Of a stretch of 64,000 nt of DNA, positions 58,340 to 64,000 are shown piece by piece. The stretch is from Thermodesulfovibrionia bacterium (lineage in GTDB: Bacteria > Nitrospirota > Thermodesulfovibrionia > UBA6902). The notes under the pieces are model-generated. The model had not been told where the DNA came from and did not search any database. It was given only the letters and a program-made list of their open reading frames with translations. The position numbers and the translations under genes were made by a program. Positions within the stretch are counted from its first letter, which is position 1, and each line of letters opens with the position of its first letter. Location of the stretch: assembly GCA_020057065.1 (NCBI GenBank), contig JAGVGM010000349.1:39313-103312 (forward strand), given 5' to 3'.

Positions 58340-58789
58340 ATGAAAATAGCTATCGGCTGTGACCATGCAGGGTTATCCCTGAAAAATGAAATTACCCCTG
58401 TCCTTAAGAATCTTGCGATCGAATGGGAAGATGTTGGCACAAAAACCGAGGAATCGGTCGATTACCCTGATTTTGGTGAAAGAGTGGCTGAGTTGGTATC
58501 AAACGGTAAAATGGAAAGGGGCATTCTTATATGCGGAACCGGTATCGGGATGTCGATCGTTGCCAATAAATTTCCCGGTGTGAGAGCAGCTTTATGCTGT
58601 GAAGCCTTCTCGGCAACGATGAGCAGGCTTCATAACGATGCAAACCTGCTGGTTTTACCTGGTAGAATTATTGATGGTAAAACCGCGGCAGACATAGTTA
58701 AGGTATGGTTCACAACCCCCTTTGAAGGCGGACGTCATCAAAAGAGGCTCGACAAAATAAAGGCAATAGAAGCGAGACTGTGTAAATGA
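58340..58789 (+). CDS. rpiB: Ribose 5-phosphate isomerase B
   Basis: [42 protein letters not shown]. Confidence 0.95.
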   Translation: MKIAIGCDHAGLSLKNEITPVLKNLAIEWEDVGTKTEESVDYPDFGERVAELVSNGKMERGILICGTGIGMSIVANKFPGVRAALCCEAFSATMSRLHNDANLLVLPGRIIDGKTAADIVKVWFTTPFEGGRHQKRLDKIKAIEARLCK

Positions 58790-60039
58790 GAATAGTTGAA
58801 CTTATAAAAAGCGACCCTGAAATTTATAACGCAATCATGGAAGAGATCAGACGTGAAAGGGACAAGATCGTTCTTATAGCATCGGAGAATTATGCCAGCA
58901 GGGCGGTACTCGAGGCTCAAGGTTCGGTATTCACCAATAAATATGCAGAGGGCTATCCGGGTAAGCGTTATTACGGAGGCTGTGAGTACGCCGATGTGGT
59001 TGAATCTTTAGCTATCGACCGGGCCAAAGAACTGTTCGGCGCGGACCATGTTAATGTACAACCTCATTCCGGGACACAGGCAAATATGGCTGCGTATTTT
59101 TCAGTACTGAAACCCGGCGACAGGATACTTGGTTTAAGCCTCAGTCACGGCGGGCATCTATCGCACGGCGCACAGGTGAATTTTTCAGGCATGATTTATA
59201 AGACGTACTTTTACGGAGTGGAAAAGAAAATAGGTCAGATTGATTATGATAAAGTGCGGAAATTGGCTAAAAGGCATAAACCCAGGATGCTTCTTGCAGG
59301 CGCCAGTGCATATTCAAGAATAATTGATTTTAAAACTCTGTCTGATATCGCAAAAGAAGTTAATGCATTTTTTCTTGCCGATATAGCCCACATTGCGGGG
59401 CTTATTGCAACAGGCAACCACCCTTCACCGGTGCCGTATGCGGACTTTGTCACCACTACAACACATAAAACATTAAGAGGACCAAGGGGCGGCATGATAA
59501 TGTGCAAGACCGAATACGCCAAGTCTGTTGATAAGATGGTTTTCCCGGGTTTGCAGGGAGGGCCTTTAATGCACGTGATTGCAGCAAAGGCGGTTGCATT
59601 TAAGGAAGCAATGACACCGGAATTCAAACACTATCAGCTTCAGATCATTAAAAATGCAAAAGAACTGTCAGAGGCCCTTATTGCCAGAGGGTTCAAAATA
59701 ATATCCGGCGGCACTGATACACATCTGATGCTCATTGATCTTACCGGCAAGAATATTACCGGTAAAGATGCTGAAACAGCGCTTGATCTGGCCGGTATAA
59801 CTGTTAACAAGAACTCAATTCCCCATGATGCATTGCCTGCCATGATAACAAGCGGTATTAGAATAGGAACGCCTATAGTTACAAGCAGAATGATGAAAGA
59901 GCCTGAGATGGTTGTTATTGCGGACCTTATTTCAAAAGTACTGGAGAACTTTCAGGACCGTTCTGTTATTGGCCATGTCAGAGATAAAGTTAAGGCGTTA
60001 TGTAAAAAATATCCTATTTATGAGGACTTGGAGATTTAA
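58786..60039 (+). CDS. glyA: Serine hydroxymethyltransferase
   Basis: [51 protein letters not shown]. Confidence 0.97.
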   Translation: MRIVELIKSDPEIYNAIMEEIRRERDKIVLIASENYASRAVLEAQGSVFTNKYAEGYPGKRYYGGCEYADVVESLAIDRAKELFGADHVNVQPHSGTQANMAAYFSVLKPGDRILGLSLSHGGHLSHGAQVNFSGMIYKTYFYGVEKKIGQIDYDKVRKLAKRHKPRMLLAGASAYSRIIDFKTLSDIAKEVNAFFLADIAHIAGLIATGNHPSPVPYADFVTTTTHKTLRGPRGGMIMCKTEYAKSVDKMVFPGLQGGPLMHVIAAKAVAFKEAMTPEFKHYQLQIIKNAKELSEALIARGFKIISGGTDTHLMLIDLTGKNITGKDAETALDLAGITVNKNSIPHDALPAMITSGIRIGTPIVTSRMMKEPEMVVIADLISKVLENFQDRSVIGHVRDKVKALCKKYPIYEDLEI

Positions 60040-60143
60040 CCACAGAGAACACAGAGGTTTATGAAATTGAAAAATGCAAATTGTAAATTTTAAATTTTCA
60101 ATCTCCCATTTTGAATCCAGACTCTCTGTGACCTCTGTGGTTC
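60038..60143. repeat. Inverted repeat AACCACAGAG...CTCTGTGGTT flanking AT-rich DNA
   Basis: aaccacagagaacacagagg ... ctctctgtgacctctgtggtt. Confidence 0.7.
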
Positions 60144-60157
60144 AAATTTAATTCACA

Positions 60158-60622
60158 ATGAAATGCCCTTTTTGCGGTGATATAGAAGATAAAGTAATTG
60201 ACTCAAGGCAGAGTAAAGAAGGCGATATTATTCGTCGCAGGCGTGAATGTCTGAAATGTGAAGGCCGTTTTACAAGCTACGAAAAGATTGAGAACATACT
60301 GCCTCATGTTGTTAAGAAGGACAGCAGCAGGCAATCTTTTGACAGGCAGAAAATTCTTCAGGGTCTTGAGAGGGCCTGTGAGAAGAGACCGGTAAGTGTT
60401 GAAGCACGGGAAGAGTTAGTAACCAGGATCGAAAAAAATCTTTTGGCCTCAGGGGAGAAAGAGATCCCAAGTTCTCTGATAGGAGAACAGGTAATGAATA
60501 GCCTTAAGGAAATTGATGAGATTGCCTATGTCAGATTTGCCTCTGTATACAGGCAGTTTAAGGATATAAAGGAATTTATGCAGGAAATAAAAGATATTGC
60601 TTATAATAAGAAAAAGATTTAA
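60158..60622 (+). CDS. nrdR: Transcriptional repressor NrdR
   Basis: MKCPFCGDIEDKVIDSRQSKEGDIIRRRRECLKCEGRFTSYE. Confidence 0.97.
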   Translation: MKCPFCGDIEDKVIDSRQSKEGDIIRRRRECLKCEGRFTSYEKIENILPHVVKKDSSRQSFDRQKILQGLERACEKRPVSVEAREELVTRIEKNLLASGEKEIPSSLIGEQVMNSLKEIDEIAYVRFASVYRQFKDIKEFMQEIKDIAYNKKKI

Positions 60623-60762
60623 GATTGCCCGAGCCCACAATTCACTTTTCCTTCCGGTAAGAGTTGTTTAAATCTATTTGTTAACTGATTAACCAACATA
60701 CAAATCTCCTATTGCCTTGACATTAACTCAAGGAAACGATATATTAAATTTAAGGGAGTAAA

Positions 60763-63207
60763 ATGTTTGAAAAGTTTACAGAGAGAGGCAGAAAAGTAAT
60801 AATATACGCCCGTGAAGAGGCCGAGAAACGGCAAAACGACTATCTCGGAACTGAACATTTACTCCTCGGACTGCTTAGAGAAGAAGAAAGCCTTCCAATG
60901 ATCATCCTTAAGAAAATGGGACTGTCTGCAGAAGAATTACGCATGGAAGTTGAAAGAAATCTCCCCACAGGTTCAAACATCCTTACTTTCGGAGACATAC
61001 CGTTTACTCCAAGAGCCAAAAAGGTGCTTGAGCTTGCAGTGGAAGAAGCAAGGCTTCTGGGCCATAGCTATATCGGCAGTGAGCATCTTCTCATAGGAAT
61101 AATAAGGGAAGAGTCGGGTATTGCAGGTAAAATACTGAGGAGCCTTGGGGCTAATCTTCTTGCCGTCAGACAGCTTGCAATAAATCTGTCTACGCGGAAA
61201 ATTCAACATACAGGGAAAGAAAAGAAAACCCACACACCTGCCCTTGATGAATTCGGCAGGGATATTACTCAACTTGCAAGGGAAGGAAAGCTTGATCCGG
61301 TTATAGGCAGAGAGAGTGAAATTGAGAGGGTACTGCAAATACTCGGCAGAAGGGTCAAAAACAATCCTGTGATCATAGGGGAGTCAGGTGTTGGAAAAAC
61401 AGCTATTGTTGAAGGCCTGGCACAGAGGATTATCACGGAAGATATTCCTGAAAATCTCATTGATAAAAGGATTGTCAGCCTTGATCTGGGCGCGCTTATT
61501 GCCGGTACAAAATACAGAGGGCAGTTTGAAGAAAGGCTGAAGCTGGTTATGAAAGAGATAACCCAGTGCGATAATATAATTCTGTTTATCGATGAATTGC
61601 ATACTCTTATCGGCGCAGGCGCTGCGGAGGGTTCAATAGACGCTTCAAATATGCTCAAGCCTGCCTTGTCAAGAGGGGAAATTCAGTGTATTGGCGCTAC
61701 AACGCCTGATGAATACAGGAAACATATTGAAAAAGACGGTGCTTTTGAAAGACGTTTTCAACCTATTTATTTACAGCCTCCGACATTAGAAGAGAGCATT
61801 AAAATACTTAATGGATTGAAGAACAGGTATGAGGTACACCATAAGGTTAAAATTGAGGCTGAGGCTGTAAAAGCCTGTGTTAATCTTTCGGATAGATACA
61901 TTGCGGCAAGGTTCCTTCCTGACAAGGCAATTGATATTATGGATGAAACCGGAGCGAGGATTAAACTTAAACGCTATACAATGCCCCCGGAACTTCGTGA
62001 ACTCGAAAAAGAATTGAAAAGGCTGAACAAGGAGAAGAACCTGTATGTGAAACTGCACGATTTTGAGAAGGGCGCTTCTGTAAAAAATGAAGAGGACAGG
62101 GTTAGAAAGCTGTATGATAATCTCTATAAAAACTGGCGTGACAATCAGCAGCAGGAAACTCCTATCGTCTCTGAGGATGATATATCCTTTACTGTCTCCA
62201 AGATCACCGGTATCCCTCTTGCCAAGCTTGAAGAAAAAGAGTCGGAGAAGCTTCTACGGATGGAAGAGGATCTGCATAAGAGGATAGTAGGGCAGGATGA
62301 AGCGTTAAAGGCAGTTTCAAGGGCCATCAGAAGATCACGTGCAGGATTAAAGGCAAGGAAAAGACCCATAGGTTCATTCTTCTTCCTGGGCCCGACCGGC
62401 GTCGGTAAGACAGAACTTGCAAAGGCTCTGACAGAGTTTCTTTTTAATGACGAGAATGCTCTTGTAAAGATAGATATGTCGGAATATATGGAGAGATTCA
62501 ATGTATCCAGATTAACGGGCGCGCCTCCCGGATATGTCGGGTATGAAGAGGGCGGACAGTTGACAGAGATAGTTCGGAGAAGGCCATATTCCGTAATACT
62601 GTTCGATGAGATTGAAAAAGCGCATCCCGATGTATTTAATATTTTACTTCAGGTCCTTGATGAAGGGGTGCTTACAGACAGTTTCAGCAGGAAGGTTGAT
62701 TTTAAGAACACCGTAATTATAATGACATCCAATGTAGGAACAAAATTTATACAGAATACAACACCGCTCGGTTTTCAACAGGCAACCTTGAAAAACACAT
62801 ATAAAAAGATAAAAGATGCGGTCCTTAATGAATTGAAAAATAAGTTTAATCCTGAATTCCTGAACAGGATTGATGATATTGTGGTATTTCACCAGCTTGA
62901 GAAAGCACACCTTGTGAAAATCATTAATTTGCTCGTCAATGAACTAAACAAACAATTGATCGATCAGGATTTGGCAGTTGAATTATCTGACGAAATAGTA
63001 GACTGGTTAATTGAAAAAAATTATCAACCTTCCTATGGCGCAAGACCCATGAGGAGGGCCATTCAGAAACATATCGAGGATTCTTTGTCAGAGGAGATCC
63101 TTAAAGGCAAATTTAAGGATGTAAAAAAGATTAAAGTTATTCTTGAAAACGATTACCCAGTTTTTGTTGAGAGTGAAGTAGAAGCGCTGGTTTCATCAAT
63201 TAATTGA
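60763..63207 (+). CDS. clpC: ATP-dependent Clp protease ATP-binding subunit ClpC-like
   Basis: Clp_N repeats, GESGVGKTAIVEGLA, GPTGVGKTELAKAL, C-terminal ClpB_D2-small-like region. Confidence 0.92.
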   Translation: MFEKFTERGRKVIIYAREEAEKRQNDYLGTEHLLLGLLREEESLPMIILKKMGLSAEELRMEVERNLPTGSNILTFGDIPFTPRAKKVLELAVEEARLLGHSYIGSEHLLIGIIREESGIAGKILRSLGANLLAVRQLAINLSTRKIQHTGKEKKTHTPALDEFGRDITQLAREGKLDPVIGRESEIERVLQILGRRVKNNPVIIGESGVGKTAIVEGLAQRIITEDIPENLIDKRIVSLDLGALIAGTKYRGQFEERLKLVMKEITQCDNIILFIDELHTLIGAGAAEGSIDASNMLKPALSRGEIQCIGATTPDEYRKHIEKDGAFERRFQPIYLQPPTLEESIKILNGLKNRYEVHHKVKIEAEAVKACVNLSDRYIAARFLPDKAIDIMDETGARIKLKRYTMPPELRELEKELKRLNKEKNLYVKLHDFEKGASVKNEEDRVRKLYDNLYKNWRDNQQQETPIVSEDDISFTVSKITGIPLAKLEEKESEKLLRMEEDLHKRIVGQDEALKAVSRAIRRSRAGLKARKRPIGSFFFLGPTGVGKTELAKALTEFLFNDENALVKIDMSEYMERFNVSRLTGAPPGYVGYEEGGQLTEIVRRRPYSVILFDEIEKAHPDVFNILLQVLDEGVLTDSFSRKVDFKNTVIIMTSNVGTKFIQNTTPLGFQQATLKNTYKKIKDAVLNELKNKFNPEFLNRIDDIVVFHQLEKAHLVKIINLLVNELNKQLIDQDLAVELSDEIVDWLIEKNYQPSYGARPMRRAIQKHIEDSLSEEILKGKFKDVKKIKVILENDYPVFVESEVEALVSSIN

Positions 63208-63322
63208 CCACTGTAATTAACCATCTTGCTTTTCCCAGTAAATTGTAATATCTTTGTTTCTTGAAATTTCAGTAAATCATCTTAATCCAAACCCTATTTT
63301 GACGAGTGTTAATGGGGGGTAC

Positions 63323-63820
63323 ATGAAAAGACTATGGGCGCCCTGGCGCATAGAATATATTCTTGACGAGAAAAAACATAACGTTTGTTTATTCTGTGAC
63401 ATTTCCCGAAAAACAGGTAAAAACAGGACTGATGATAAAAAGAACCTCATACTTTACAGAGGCAAATATTGTTTTGTGATGATGAATAAATATCCTTATA
63501 ACAATGGTCATCTACTGGTTGTTCCATTCTATCATACGTCTTCTTTTGAAGGTTTGTCAGATGAAGTTCTCTTTGAATTGATCAAGACAGTGAAACGCTC
63601 TGTGGATATATTAAAAAAAGCCATGAATCCGGAGGGTTTCAATCTCGGATTAAATTTCGGAAAGGTTGCAGGTGCGGGGATGGAATCGCATATGCATTTA
63701 CATGTTGTCCCTCGTTGGACCGGTGATACCGACAGTATGCCGATCATAGCCGAGACAAGGGTGATGCCTGAGCATATACAAAAAACGTATAACAAGATCA
63801 AGAAGTTTTTTAAAGAATAA
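63323..63820 (+). CDS. HIT family protein
   Basis: Start trimmed to MKRLWAPWRIEYIL; GMESHMHLHVVPRWTGD HIT motif. Confidence 0.9.
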   Translation: MKRLWAPWRIEYILDEKKHNVCLFCDISRKTGKNRTDDKKNLILYRGKYCFVMMNKYPYNNGHLLVVPFYHTSSFEGLSDEVLFELIKTVKRSVDILKKAMNPEGFNLGLNFGKVAGAGMESHMHLHVVPRWTGDTDSMPIIAETRVMPEHIQKTYNKIKKFFKE

Positions 63821-63931
63821 ATGCCTTAGCACATTATTCAACACTTTTACCGATCGATTGTGTGTTAAGGATATTCAGCCACACGTTGTGTGATCTTTTT
63901 ATTCCGGGTCTGCGACATAAAAGTTGGATAT

Positions 63932-63960
63932 TTGCAAAAACGATTAAATTGCCTTATAAT
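63932..63960 (+). promoter_or_regulatory. Sigma70-like promoter TTGCAA-17-TATAAT for the gene starting at about 63996
   Basis: Direct reading; AGGAGG then ATG at 63996. Confidence 0.65.
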
Positions 63961-64000
63961 CTGTTAGCTGTTAAGCTATCAGATAGGAGGCGATTATGGA

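Noticed and set aside
1-64000. DGR reverse transcriptase, integrase or transposase gene
   Set aside because: Scanned the ORF translations for RT YxDD-type, tyrosine-recombinase and DDE-like proteins; none recognised in this window.

Overview
The window is bacterial chromosome, with gene content and style resembling Nitrospirota (taxonomy inferred only). Housekeeping blocks: smc; rplI-dnaB; coaE / rpiB-glyA-nrdR-clpC; a small AURKAIP1/COX24-type ORF missing from the ORF track; a five-gene two-component/c-di-GMP cluster. Accessory content: (i) very large secreted proteins with DUF1566, MopE-like, thrombospondin-3 and metallopeptidase domains; (ii) a tRNA-Arg(CCT) islet with a zeta-like toxin, bounded by a 51-bp repeat of the tRNA 3' part; (iii) several toxin-antitoxin pairs and remnants; (iv) a putative defence locus of TPR protein, SWIM/SNF2 helicase and a 1571-aa BrxC/PglY-like ATPase fused to a PglZ-like domain. 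Strongest leads: three DUF1566 segments in two genes about 50 kb apart that look like diversity-generating-retroelement variable repeats, with no reverse transcriptase in the window; the BrxC/PglY-PglZ fusion locus; one 1450-aa activase ORF carrying five in-frame insertions of dispersed repeat/palindrome DNA; the tRNA islet; and a metzincin with a triplicated Asp/Cys repeat between the zinc motif and the likely Met-turn. All family names come from reading translations by eye; no searches were run.
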